Shown here: in pieces, positions 1 through 7,536 of the stretch
Layout of the letters: the number at the start of each line of letters is the position of its first letter
Numbering within the stretch: the first letter of the stretch is position 1
Assembly (NCBI GenBank): GCA_021828605.1
Contig: JAJZEG010000057.1
Span: 1 to 8,222 of the forward strand
Direction: 5' to 3'
From: Pseudomonadota bacterium
GTDB lineage: Bacteria > Pseudomonadota > Alphaproteobacteria > Acetobacterales > Acetobacteraceae
Length of the DNA: 8,222 nucleotides
Notes under the pieces: generated by a model
Seen by the model: only the letters and a program-made list of their open reading frames with translations
The model's database searches: none
What the model was told of the DNA's origin: nothing
Position numbers and translations under genes: made by a program

Positions 1-2022
1 CGGGGTTGCCCAAACATCGGGGCGCTGAGCGATGACCGGGCGGGCAATGGGGAACGCGGCCACGCCGTCATAGGTCGCGCCGCGCGCGCGTTCGAGCGCC
101 GCCGAGCCGCTGATGATAATGGAGTCGGTGGGGAGTTCCTCGATGAAGCGCGAGGGAATACTGACCTGCCAGTTCGCGAAAATCCGGCGGTTGGCGCAAT
201 GGGAAATGATCGCACGGTGGCGCGCCCGGGTGATGCCGACATAGGCCAGACGGCGTTCCTCTTCGAGGGATTTGGTACCGCCTTCATCCAGCGCCCGCTG
301 ATTGGGAAATACCCCCTCCTCCCAACCCGGCAAAAACACCGTATCGAACTCCAAGCCCTTGGCGGCGTGCAATGTCATCAGGAAAACCTTGTCATCATCG
401 GGGGCGTTGTCATTATCCATGACCAGTGACACGTGATCGAGAAACCCCTCGATGGTGTCGAACTCGGCCAGAGCGCGCACCAATTCCTTGAGGTTTTCCA
501 ACCGACCTGGGGCGTCCGGTGTGGATTGTGCCTGCCACATCGCGGTGTAGCCGCTGTCATCGAGCAGATGCGCCAGCGTGTTGATGTGACCATCGCGCGG
601 CAAAGCGATGCGCCATTGGGCAAAGCTGGCGAGCAGGCTGCGCAGCCCCTCACGCGCCCGACCGCGCAGGGATTGCGCGGCATCGATCTGCTCGGCGGCG
701 GCGAAGAGGGAGATTTGATAGGCGCGGGCACGATCATGCAGGCTGCGCAAGGCGGTATCACCAAGGCCGCGTTTGGGCAGGTTGATAATGCGCTCGAACG
801 CCAGATCATCCGCCGGGCGAACCAGCACCCGCAAATAGGCGATGGCGTCGCGAATTTCCGCGCGCTCGTAGAAACGCAGGCCGCCAATAATCCGGTAGGG
901 CAGGCCGATGGCGATGAACCGCTCCTCAAACGCCCGAGTTTGAAAGCCCGCGCGCACCAAAACCGCGCATTCGCTCAACCGGTGCCCCTCGCGCCGGAGC
1001 AGCTCCACGCGCTGGGCGACGGCTCTGGCTTCTTCATCGGAATCCCAAAATCCATGCAATTCGACCGGCTCGCCGCCGCTATTCTCGCGCCCCGGATATA
1101 GGGTTTTGCCCAGACGGCCTTCATTATGCGCGATCAAGGCCGAAGCGGCGCTCAGGATTGGCGCGCTGGAGCGATAATTAGCTTCCAGCTTCACAATCAA
1201 AGCGCCGGGGAAATCATGTTCGAAGCGGAGGATATTTTCGACCTCGGCGCCGCGCCAGGAATAGATGCTCTGATCATCATCGCCGACGCAGCAAATATTT
1301 TTATGGGCCTGGGCCAAAAGCCGGAGCCAGTAATATTGGACGAGGTTGGTGTCTTGATATTCATCGACCAATATATAGCGGAAACGCTGATGGTAATGCG
1401 CCAAAACCTCGGGGTCGCGCTTGAGTAAATCCATCGAGAGCAACAATAAATCGCCGAAATCCATGGCGTCCAGGGCGCGGAGCCGATCCTGATAGGCGGC
1501 GTAGAGCATTCGCGCCGGATGGGCGCCGAAATCCTGATCCTCGGCGGCGGGGACGTCAGCTGGCAGCAAGCCGCGATCTTTCCAGCGTTGGATCAGGCTC
1601 ATCAGCGTTTGCGGGGTGAAACGTTTGACGTCGATGCGCTGGGTTTCCATCACCTGTTTGAGGGTGCGCAGCTGATCATCCGGGTCGAGGATGGCGAAGC
1701 GGGCGGTGCGCTCCACCCGCTCGGCATAGCGGCGCAGCATCCGCGCGGCCAAAGCGTGGAAGGTGCCGAGCCACAGACCATCGGCGGGTTGGTTGAGCAG
1801 AGTTGCGACTCGCTCGCGCATTTCGCGCGCGGCCTTGTTGGTGAAGGTGACGGCCAGGATTTGATTGGGAAAGGCGCGGCGCGAGAGCAAAATATGAGCA
1901 AAGCGGGTGGTGAGCACCCGGGTTTTGCCGGTCCCTGCCCCGGCCAGCACCAGCACCGGGCCGTCGGTCGCTTCGACGGCGGCGCGCTGGGCCGGGTTCA
2001 GCCGGGCGAGATAGTCGCTCAC
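1..2022 (-). CDS. uvrD: ATP-dependent DNA helicase, UvrD/PcrA family (C-terminus cut by window edge)
   Basis: Superfamily 1A 3'-5' DNA helicase, expected to unwind DNA in nucleotide excision and mismatch repair and to clear RecA or stalled polymerase. The frame is open for 674 codons without a stop. Seen in order: Q motif LNPAQ (res. 8-12), Walker A GAGTGKT (28-34), motif Ia TFTNKAAREM (59-68), GTFHA (86-90), Walker B DEYQD (220-224), motif III GDDDQSIYSWRGA (247-259), motif IV NYRSS (282-286), motif V TLHAAKGLEFD (550-560) and motif VI EEERRLAYVGITRAR (587-601). All helicase motifs are intact. Only the poorly conserved tail, perhaps 50-100 residues, should lie beyond position 1. The start is GTG at 2022-2020, which overlaps the metF stop as GTGA. 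No good Shine-Dalgarno precedes it, so translation probably depends on metF (inference). UvrD versus PcrA naming cannot be settled from sequence alone; Rep is less likely. Confidence 0.95.
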   Translation of the reverse strand, partial: MSDYLARLNPAQRAAVEATDGPVLVLAGAGTGKTRVLTTRFAHILLSRRAFPNQILAVTFTNKAAREMRERVATLLNQPADGLWLGTFHALAARMLRRYAERVERTARFAILDPDDQLRTLKQVMETQRIDVKRFTPQTLMSLIQRWKDRGLLPADVPAAEDQDFGAHPARMLYAAYQDRLRALDAMDFGDLLLLSMDLLKRDPEVLAHYHQRFRYILVDEYQDTNLVQYYWLRLLAQAHKNICCVGDDDQSIYSWRGAEVENILRFEHDFPGALIVKLEANYRSSAPILSAASALIAHNEGRLGKTLYPGRENSGGEPVELHGFWDSDEEARAVAQRVELLRREGHRLSECAVLVRAGFQTRAFEERFIAIGLPYRIIGGLRFYERAEIRDAIAYLRVLVRPADDLAFERIINLPKRGLGDTALRSLHDRARAYQISLFAAAEQIDAAQSLRGRAREGLRSLLASFAQWRIALPRDGHINTLAHLLDDSGYTAMWQAQSTPDAPGRLENLKELVRALAEFDTIEGFLDHVSLVMDNDNAPDDDKVFLMTLHAAKGLEFDTVFLPGWEEGVFPNQRALDEGGTKSLEEERRLAYVGITRARHRAIISHCANRRIFANWQVSIPSRFIEELPTDSIIISGSAALERARGATYDGVAAFPIARPVIAQRPDVWATP

Positions 2023-2885
2023 GCGCGCGGCTTCACGCCGAGAATGCGGGCGATGGCATAGGTCAGGTCGGCGCGGTTCAGCGTGTAGAAATGGAATTCG
2101 GTGACGCCGTTGGCTTGCAGGAGACGCACCTGCTCGGCGGCGATGCTGGCGGCAACCAGTTGCCTGGTTTCGGGTTCATGATCGAGCCCATCGAACATAT
2201 CGGCCATCCAGGCCGGGATGCTGGTGCCGCCCATGGCGCTGATGCGCTGGGCCTGGGCGAAATTAGACACCGGCATGATGCCGGGGATGATCGGTGCGGT
2301 GATGCCGGCGGCGCGGGCTTGGTTCAAAAAATCGAGATATTTATTCGTGTCGAAAAACACCTGGGTGATCGCGCTGCTGGCGCCGGCATCGAATTTGCGG
2401 CGCAAATTATCGATATCCGCTTGCGGGCTGGCAGCCTGGGGATGGGTTTCGGGATAGGCCGCGACCGAGATTTCGAAATCGGCGATGCGTTTTAATCCAG
2501 CCACCAAATCGGCAGCGAAATCATAGCCTTGCGGGTGGGGTTGGTAAGGTGCGCTGCCCGGCGGATCGCCGCGCAAAGCCACGATATGGCGCACCCCGGC
2601 ATCCCAATAGCGGCGGGCGACCGCATCGACCTCGGCGCGCGAGGCGCCCACGCAGGTCAGATGGGCGGCGGGGACCAGGCTGGTTTGGTCGCGCAGGCGG
2701 GTGATGGTGGCGTGGGTGCGTTCCTGGGTTGAGCCGCCCGCGCCATAGGTGACCGAGACGAAGCGCGGCTGGAGCGGCTCCAGCCTGCCGATGCAGGCCC
2801 AGAGTTGGGTTTCCAACGCTTCGGTTTTGGGTGGGAAAAATTCGAAGGAAATGCGGGGCGGGGCCACGGCCAGGGACGAGTGCAT
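2019..2885 (-). CDS. metF: 5,10-methylenetetrahydrofolate reductase
   Basis: FAD-dependent cytosolic enzyme that reduces 5,10-methylene-THF to 5-methyl-THF, the methyl donor for methionine synthase. It is 288 aa, close to the usual bacterial MetF length (about 290-300), with a single TIM-barrel domain. Visible signatures are SFEFFPPKT (13-21, with the catalytic Glu equivalent at E15), VTYGAGGST (45-53), HLTCVG (75-80), ALRGDPPG (103-110, D107 matching the flavin-contacting Asp of E. coli MetF), YPETHPQA (144-151) and ITQVFFD (173-179, Q175 matching the substrate-binding Gln). ATG at 2885 is the only plausible start: an in-frame stop lies 17 codons upstream with no other start between. No clear Shine-Dalgarno is visible; a weak 5-bp hairpin (2902-2918) lies 16 nt upstream. 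It is first in a two-gene unit with the helicase (GTGA overlap) and diverges from the ABC genes. Confidence 0.97.
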   Translation of the reverse strand: MHSSLAVAPPRISFEFFPPKTEALETQLWACIGRLEPLQPRFVSVTYGAGGSTQERTHATITRLRDQTSLVPAAHLTCVGASRAEVDAVARRYWDAGVRHIVALRGDPPGSAPYQPHPQGYDFAADLVAGLKRIADFEISVAAYPETHPQAASPQADIDNLRRKFDAGASSAITQVFFDTNKYLDFLNQARAAGITAPIIPGIMPVSNFAQAQRISAMGGTSIPAWMADMFDGLDHEPETRQLVAASIAAEQVRLLQANGVTEFHFYTLNRADLTYAIARILGVKPRA

Positions 2886-2960
2886 CGGGGAGTCGTGGCA
2901 GGAACCGGCGGCGGGTTCAAGGGTTGGGGCGCGCTAAAATGCAGCGCCGCTTTGGGCGCA

Positions 2961-2998
2961 TTGACGGCGCGACGAACGATCTGCTTGAATAATAAAAT
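2961..2998 (+). promoter_or_regulatory. Candidate promoter for the ABC transporter genes
   Basis: In the 139-bp gap between divergent metF and the ABC ATPase, TTGACG (2961-2966, 5/6 to the -35 consensus) is followed after 18 bp by TTGAAT (2985-2990, 4/6 to the -10 consensus). A better -10, TAAAAT (2993-2998), has no good -35 at normal spacing. The A+T-rich patch 2985-3000 stands out from the GC-rich surroundings. The same gap must also hold the metF promoter, for which I see no convincing pair. Confidence 0.35.
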
Positions 2999-3015
2999 TA
3001 GCGAACTGTCATTTT

Positions 3016-3019
3016 GGAG
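3016..3019 (+). promoter_or_regulatory. Ribosome binding site of the ABC ATPase gene
   Basis: GGAG at 3016-3019 lies 5 nt before ATG 3025 and 8 nt before ATG 3028. It decides the start: the earlier in-frame GTG at 3019 overlaps the site itself, and TTG at 3022 is too close. Confidence 0.7.
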
Positions 3020-3024
3020 TGTTG

Positions 3025-3885
3025 ATGATGAAGAGTTTAATTGACGTGATGGATTTGAAAAAAAGCTACGGCACGCACGAGGCCTTGGCGGGCGTTTCAT
3101 TTTCGTTAGGGGCGGGTGAAATTGTCGGGTTACTGGGGCCGAACGGCGCGGGTAAAACCACGTTGATTGGCTGTGTGCTTGGCTTTTTGTTGCCCAATGG
3201 CGGATCGGTGCGGCTCTTTGGCGAGGACACCGCGCACTTATCGCCCAAAGCGCGCGGGCGGATTGGCTTTGTGCCACAAACAATGACTGGCTTCACCTGG
3301 TTCAAGGTGGGGGAGCTGGTTGCGTATCTGGGCAAGTTTTACGCCACACCACCCAAGCCGGTACCGGCCTGGCTGCTGGATTGGGCCGGACTCGATATGA
3401 AGGTGCGGGTGAAGGCGCTGTCGGGCGGGCAGAAGCAGCGGCTGGCGATTTTGCTGGCGATGCGCCATGAGCCGGATTTACTGGTGCTGGATGAGCCGGT
3501 GGCGAGCCTTGATCCGCAGGCGCGGCTGGATTTCATTGGGCTGATTGCCCGGTTTTGCCATGAAACCGGTCGCAGCGCGCTGATTTCATCGCATATTTTG
3601 TCGGATTTAGAAAAAATTGCGACGCGGGCGATTTTTATGCGGCGCGGGGTGATTGTGCATGACACGCCGATGGCGCGGTTTCGCACGGCGATGCGCTGGG
3701 TGGAGGCGGAGCCGACCGCTCTGCCCGATGCGGTCAGGGTGTTGGCCACCGAGCGCGAGAGCGGGGCCTTGCTGGTCGATGGCTGGGATGAGGCGATGGC
3801 GGACGCGGTCGGCGCGCGGCTAGGACGGACGATTGCGGTGCGGCGACCGGATTTGGAAACCGCGTTTCTGGAAATCACCCGATGA
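3025..3885 (+). CDS. ABC transporter ATP-binding protein, ABC-2 exporter-like
   Basis: Cytoplasmic ATPase subunit that would power the adjacent membrane protein. It has one nucleotide-binding domain: Walker A GPNGAGKTT (38-46), Q-loop Q85, signature LSGGQKQR (132-139), Walker B LLVLDEP (152-158), D-loop SLD (161-163) and H-loop H190. All catalytic positions are intact. The roughly 90-residue C-terminal tail ending in PDLETAFLEIT is typical of ABC-2/NatA-type ATPases. It is not LptB, the usual ATPase beside rpoN: it is longer (286 aa versus about 240) and has H-loop SSH and a C-terminal extension in place of LptB's TDH. ATG 3025 is chosen from the GGAG spacing; ATG 3028 is equally possible. 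Its stop overlaps the next gene's start (ATGA), so the two are coupled. The substrate is unknown. Confidence 0.9.
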   Translation: MMKSLIDVMDLKKSYGTHEALAGVSFSLGAGEIVGLLGPNGAGKTTLIGCVLGFLLPNGGSVRLFGEDTAHLSPKARGRIGFVPQTMTGFTWFKVGELVAYLGKFYATPPKPVPAWLLDWAGLDMKVRVKALSGGQKQRLAILLAMRHEPDLLVLDEPVASLDPQARLDFIGLIARFCHETGRSALISSHILSDLEKIATRAIFMRRGVIVHDTPMARFRTAMRWVEAEPTALPDAVRVLATERESGALLVDGWDEAMADAVGARLGRTIAVRRPDLETAFLEITR

Positions 3886-5312
3886 GACCGCGTTTGCTGG
3901 CGGCTGCGTTGCGCAATTACGCGCGTCCGGTGTTCGTGCGCGAAAACCCGACCTTCCTCTCCACCGCGATGTTTTCGATCTCGACCGGCCTGGTCTTCGC
4001 CTCGCAATGGCATTTTGTTCGGCTGCATGGCGTGCGGGTGCTGTTTGCCCATCAATCGCCCGCCGTGATGACGTGGTGGCTGATGACTTTCATGCTGACC
4101 GGCAGCGTCGCGCGGCAATATTGGCGGCAGATCACCGCCGGGATCGCCGCCTCGGTGCCCGATTTGATCAATACGGAATATGCGGCGATTTTGCTTATGT
4201 TTGCCCTGGTGCTCGGCGTGCTGACGGCGCCGTTTGTGCTGTTGGGCGCGCCGGTAATTGGCAGCATGGCACTGGCCTCAATCGGCATGATCGTGGGAGG
4301 TGCCGCCGGTGCTTGCGTACCCACCGGGCAGGTGGGCTGGGTGCGGCGTTTGAGCGGCTTCGCGATGCTGCCCTTCATCTTTTTGGCGTTCATTCCGGGG
4401 ATGCTCGGGCGGGTGGTGTTTGCACCGCCCAGCGTGACGGCGGTGATTTTGCTCATCGGGCTTGGCTTGATCGGATCGGGGCTGCGCTATTTTCCGGCGA
4501 AGGCGCTGTTGCAAACCGATGCGCTGGAGGTCGCGATTGAGCGACGGGGGGCTAAATCAGCCAAGATCAACGCGGTTGGCGGGATTTTTGCCGCCATCGG
4601 TCGGGTGCTGCGCTGGCAGCCGCGCTGGATGGGGCTGGGTGCGGTGCCGACGACGATGCGCATGCAGGTCGGGCCGCTGGGGGCGCTGGTCGGGCAATGC
4701 GTGCTGACCGGCTTGATGCTGGCGGTGAATTTGGCCATCGCCGCGACCTCGGGCGGATCGGGCCATCATATCACGGCCATGCTGCGCGGCGCTCTGCCGC
4801 AGAGCCTGATTTTCGGGCTGTTCATTTCCGGCCAATGGCTGATGATTCGCACCGAATGGCCGTTTTTATTCATGGTCGGGCAGCATCATGGCCGGTTGGG
4901 ATTTGCGCGGCTGATGTTTCGCGCGCATCGGCTGCATGCGCTGCAAATGGCCGGAAGTTCGGGGCTGGTGGCGATGGTGATGGCGGCAATATTGGGCCAT
5001 GCCGGAATGCTGCAGGCGGGATTGGCCGGATTGGTGGTGACGGCGCTGATTTTCGGGATCAGCTATTGCGCGGCGGTGCCGCTGCTCTGGCGCCGATTTG
5101 GCGGCAAGCCGGTGCTTGTATTGTTTCAGATGCTCGGTGCGCTGATTGGCTTATTCTCCATCGAGTTCGGGATATTTTTTCACGGTTTTCAGCCGGTTGT
5201 GCTGGGGGTTGCGGTATTAGCCGTGGGTTTCGGGCTGGTGATTGAGTGGGTCGCGGCAAGGCGGTTGGCTGAGATGGATTGGCCTTTGGAAACCGAAATC
5301 GCGATGGCGTGA
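3882..5312 (+). CDS. Polytopic membrane protein, probable single-chain permease of the ABC transporter
   Basis: I do not recognise a named family. The 476-aa protein is very hydrophobic, with about 12 likely membrane segments by eye: roughly 25-46, 60-77, 100-122, 124-146, 158-176 and 184-204; then a polar stretch 205-260 (charged, with RRGAKSAK); then about 264-287, 300-317, 350-370, 372-397, 405-425 and 429-450. The C-terminal tail is short and charged. There is no N-terminal signal peptide and no visible catalytic motif. The start ATG (3882) overlaps the ATPase stop as ATGA, strong evidence that the two form one transporter. Ordinary ABC-2 permeases have six helices and dimerise, so a 6+6 layout would suggest both halves fused in one chain (inference). 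Export is the likely direction because no binding protein is encoded nearby. Confidence 0.75.
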   Translation: MRPRLLAAALRNYARPVFVRENPTFLSTAMFSISTGLVFASQWHFVRLHGVRVLFAHQSPAVMTWWLMTFMLTGSVARQYWRQITAGIAASVPDLINTEYAAILLMFALVLGVLTAPFVLLGAPVIGSMALASIGMIVGGAAGACVPTGQVGWVRRLSGFAMLPFIFLAFIPGMLGRVVFAPPSVTAVILLIGLGLIGSGLRYFPAKALLQTDALEVAIERRGAKSAKINAVGGIFAAIGRVLRWQPRWMGLGAVPTTMRMQVGPLGALVGQCVLTGLMLAVNLAIAATSGGSGHHITAMLRGALPQSLIFGLFISGQWLMIRTEWPFLFMVGQHHGRLGFARLMFRAHRLHALQMAGSSGLVAMVMAAILGHAGMLQAGLAGLVVTALIFGISYCAAVPLLWRRFGGKPVLVLFQMLGALIGLFSIEFGIFFHGFQPVVLGVAVLAVGFGLVIEWVAARRLAEMDWPLETEIAMA

Positions 5313-5352
5313 TGGATTACCGACGGCAGAGGGCGGAGAAAAGTTAAGCAAT

Positions 5353-5373
5353 AATCGGGCCAAACTTCCGATT
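5353..5373 (+). other. Small inverted repeat between the permease gene and rpoN
   Basis: AATCGG (5353-5358) and CCGATT (5368-5373) can form a 6-bp stem with a 9-nt loop. It lies 40 nt after the permease stop and just before the rpoN promoter elements. No T-run follows, so it is a poor intrinsic terminator; it could be an operator or chance. Confidence 0.25.
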
Positions 5374-5377
5374 TGCT

Positions 5378-5406
5378 GTGGTATTTCACGAATAATTTAG
5401 TATAAT
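5378..5406 (+). promoter_or_regulatory. Probable sigma-70-type promoter of rpoN
   Basis: A perfect -10 hexamer TATAAT occupies 5401-5406 in a locally A+T-rich stretch. The -35 at 17-bp spacing (GTGGTA, 5378-5383) matches only 3/6. Standard geometry puts +1 at about 5413, the first base of the rpoN ATG, and no Shine-Dalgarno is present, so a leaderless transcript is predicted. This would let rpoN be expressed independently of the ABC genes. Confidence 0.55.
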
Positions 5407-5412
5407 CGCGGC

Positions 5413-6861
5413 ATGAGCATCGGACCCCGCCTTGATATCAGGCAGTCGCAAAGCCTGGTGATGACGCCGCAACTGCGGCAGGCGATCCAGTTGCTGCAAT
5501 TTACCAATGTTGAAGCGGCGCAGTTTTTAGAAGAGGAAATGCTGCGCAATCCGCTGCTGGAGCGCGATGAGCGCGCGGGCGCGCAAGGCACCGCTGCGAG
5601 CGGTGTGGATCGGCCTGAATTGCCCGCGAGCGTGCCGGTTGAGCCGGTATTGGTGCCCGCCGTGCCGTTGGATGCGGATTTTTCCAATGTGTATGATCCA
5701 GGGTTGGGCTCCGATCAGGCGGGCGGGTCGAACCGATTTGATGAGGATGATGAGGATCCGTTGGCTTGGATTGCTGAGCGGCCCGCCGGGTTGCGCGAGC
5801 ATGTTGAGCAGCAGGCGCGTTTGGCGTTTGGCACCGGGTTGGATTGGCGGATGGCGCGCGCGTTGATTGCCGCTTTGGAGCCGAGCGGCTGGCTCGCCGA
5901 GCCGCCGGAGGTGATTGCCGCCCATTTGGGCGTGGCGGTTGCGGCGTTGGAGGCGGTGCGGAGCAAAATGCTGCGCTTTGACCCGACCGGGGTATTTGCC
6001 CGCGACCTGGCCGAGTGTTTATCGGTGCAGCTGATTGAGCGTAATCGGTTTGATCCGGCGATGGCGGCGCTGATTGGGAATTTGGAGCTGCTGGCGCGGC
6101 GTGATTACCGGACGCTGCGCATGATTTGCGGGGTGGATGAAGCGGATTTGCGCGATATGATTGCCGAAATCCGGCGGCTTGACCCCAAGCCCGGCGCGCG
6201 ATTTGACCATGAACCGGTGGCGGCGCTGATCCCGGATGTGATTATTCGGGTGGGGCCCGATGGCGCATATATCGCGGAGTTGAACCCGGAAACCATGCCG
6301 CGGGTGCTGATCCGCCGGGGGTTTCATGCCCGAATGGCGGTGGCGGCGGCGCGCGAGACCAAGCAGTTTTTGAGCGAGAATATGCAGGCGGCGAGTTTTT
6401 TGGTGCGCGCTTTGGAAGCGCGCGCGCAAACGATTTTGCGGGTGGCAAGCACGATTGTGTCCTTGCAGGAGGGGTTTTTTCGCGCAGGCATCACGCAGTT
6501 GCGACCATTAACATTGCGCGATATCGCCGAGGCGCTGGAACTTCACGAAAGCACGATCAGCCGGGTGACCGCCAACAAAGCGATGGCGACGCCGCGTGGG
6601 GTTTTTGAGATGAAGTTTTTTTTCACCGCCTCGCTCGGTGGCGCGGATGGCGAAAGCCATAGCGCCTCGGCGGTGCGCCACCGAATTGGCGCTCTGATTG
6701 AAAGCGAGCCGACGGATGCGGTGTTGTCGGATGAGGCGGTCGCTAAAATATTACAAAAGGAAGGCATAGACATTGCCCGGCGAACTGTGGCCAAATACCG
6801 GGAGGCGTTGCGCATCCCTGGTTCGGCGCAGCGCCGACGGGACAAGGGGTTGATGGGGTAG
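5413..6861 (+). CDS. rpoN: RNA polymerase sigma-54 factor
   Basis: Alternative sigma factor that directs RNA polymerase to -24/-12 promoters and needs AAA+ enhancer-binding activators to melt DNA. It has 482 aa, close to E. coli RpoN (477). The glutamine-rich region I is complete (LDIRQSQSLVMTPQLRQAIQ and onward, res. 7-30). It is followed by a variable acidic region II (DEDDEDP, 110-116), the core-binding domain, the helix-turn-helix (about 366-387, including LHESTISRV) and the RpoN box ARRTVAKYRE (455-464), which reads the -24 element. All parts are intact. ATG 5413 is fixed by the conserved N-terminus. hpf follows after 63 nt on the same strand, the usual arrangement. No activator gene or -24/-12 promoter is seen in the window, so its targets here are unknown. 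Confidence 0.98.
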   Translation: MSIGPRLDIRQSQSLVMTPQLRQAIQLLQFTNVEAAQFLEEEMLRNPLLERDERAGAQGTAASGVDRPELPASVPVEPVLVPAVPLDADFSNVYDPGLGSDQAGGSNRFDEDDEDPLAWIAERPAGLREHVEQQARLAFGTGLDWRMARALIAALEPSGWLAEPPEVIAAHLGVAVAALEAVRSKMLRFDPTGVFARDLAECLSVQLIERNRFDPAMAALIGNLELLARRDYRTLRMICGVDEADLRDMIAEIRRLDPKPGARFDHEPVAALIPDVIIRVGPDGAYIAELNPETMPRVLIRRGFHARMAVAAARETKQFLSENMQAASFLVRALEARAQTILRVASTIVSLQEGFFRAGITQLRPLTLRDIAEALELHESTISRVTANKAMATPRGVFEMKFFFTASLGGADGESHSASAVRHRIGALIESEPTDAVLSDEAVAKILQKEGIDIARRTVAKYREALRIPGSAQRRRDKGLMG

Positions 6862-6910
6862 AACCGTTACTTGGCCCGTTAGAGACTCGAACCGGAACCA
6901 ACCGCTTCGC

Positions 6911-6916
6911 AAAGGA
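6911..6916 (+). promoter_or_regulatory. Ribosome binding site of hpf
   Basis: AAAGGA at 6911-6916 lies 8 nt before ATG 6925. The in-frame GTG at 6919 is only 2 nt from it, so ATG 6925 is preferred. Confidence 0.6.
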
Positions 6917-6924
6917 TAGTGGGG

Positions 6925-7536
6925 ATGCAAATTACGGTCTCCGGCAAGCAAATTGATCTGTCTGACGCCTTGCGCGTGCATGTTTCGCGCCAACTCGAAA
7001 CGATAACGGGCAAATATTTCGACCATGCGCTGGAGGCGCATGTGACGTTCAGCCGAGCGCGAAGCTTTTTCACCTGCGATATCAATGTCCACGCGGCGCG
7101 CGGGTTGGTATTGCGCGGCGAAGGCGAGGCTGGAGATGCCCATGCGGCGTTCGATGATGCGGCGGAGCATATTGCCAAGCGACTGCGACGGTATCGGCGA
7201 CGGGTGAATGAGCATGCGCGCGAAGTGGCCGGCAAAACGCGGCCAGAGATTGTGCGGCAATTTGTGTTGCGGGAAGTGTATGACCGGGAGGATGACGTTG
7301 AGGAGGCGGTTGCGCCGGTGTTGCACGATGCCGGGCCCGAGGTTGGGCCGCACGCGGCGGTGATTGCCGAGGTGCAGACCGAGTTGGAAACGCTGAGCGT
7401 GAGCGAGGCGGTGATGCGCATGGATTTGACCCACCAGCCGGTTTTGCTGTTCCGCAACCCGGTTAATCAGGCGCTTAATGTGGTGTATCGGCGCGGCGAT
7501 CAACATATTGGATGGATCGACACCCAGACGGCCTGA
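6925..7536 (+). CDS. hpf: Ribosome hibernation promoting factor, long form
   Basis: Binds the 30S decoding region in stationary phase or starvation and, in the long form, dimerises 70S ribosomes into inactive 100S particles. It is 203 aa, the size of long-form HPF. The N-terminal S30AE/RaiA domain (about 1-97) starts MQITVSGKQIDL and carries the basic helix RLRRYRRRV (86-94) that contacts rRNA. An acidic linker follows (DREDDVEE, about 120-130). The C-terminal dimerisation domain (about 150-200) includes AVMRMDLTHQPVLLFRNP and the tail GWIDTQ. It sits 63 nt after rpoN and is probably co-transcribed with it. A near-palindrome directly after the stop may end the transcript. The older names raiA/yfiA describe the short paralogues. 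Confidence 0.95.
   Translation: MQITVSGKQIDLSDALRVHVSRQLETITGKYFDHALEAHVTFSRARSFFTCDINVHAARGLVLRGEGEAGDAHAAFDDAAEHIAKRLRRYRRRVNEHAREVAGKTRPEIVRQFVLREVYDREDDVEEAVAPVLHDAGPEVGPHAAVIAEVQTELETLSVSEAVMRMDLTHQPVLLFRNPVNQALNVVYRRGDQHIGWIDTQTA

Noticed and set aside
433..1101. 222-codon plus-strand open frame, and another at 1519-2061, opposite the helicase gene
   Set aside because: They are antisense to an intact, motif-complete helicase and have low-complexity composition typical of GC-rich shadow frames.
2886..2936. SAM or SAH riboswitch in the metF leader
   Set aside because: The leader shows only a 5-bp GAACC/GGTTC stem (2902-2918) and none of the conserved riboswitch cores I could recognise.
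3339..4540. Long alternative frames over the ABC genes (minus 3339-4118, plus 3833-4540)
   Set aside because: They are Arg/Ser-rich or Gly/Ala/Arg-rich shadows of the ATPase and permease genes, whose own frames are coherent.
5363..5377. Possible sigma-54 autoregulatory promoter before rpoN (TTGCT at 5373-5377)
   Set aside because: The matching GG expected at 5363-5364 is AA.
6872..6886. Possible sigma-54 promoter (TGGCCCG) before hpf
   Set aside because: The -24-like GG is present, but the required GC 10 nt later is AC, so the -12 element is missing.
6872..6894. tRNA T-arm-like GGTTCGAGTC followed by GGGCCA on the minus strand between rpoN and hpf, suggesting a tRNA or att-site remnant
   Set aside because: The T-stem does not pair, the acceptor stretch is too short, and no tRNA body is found upstream; no integrase or repeat supports an att site.
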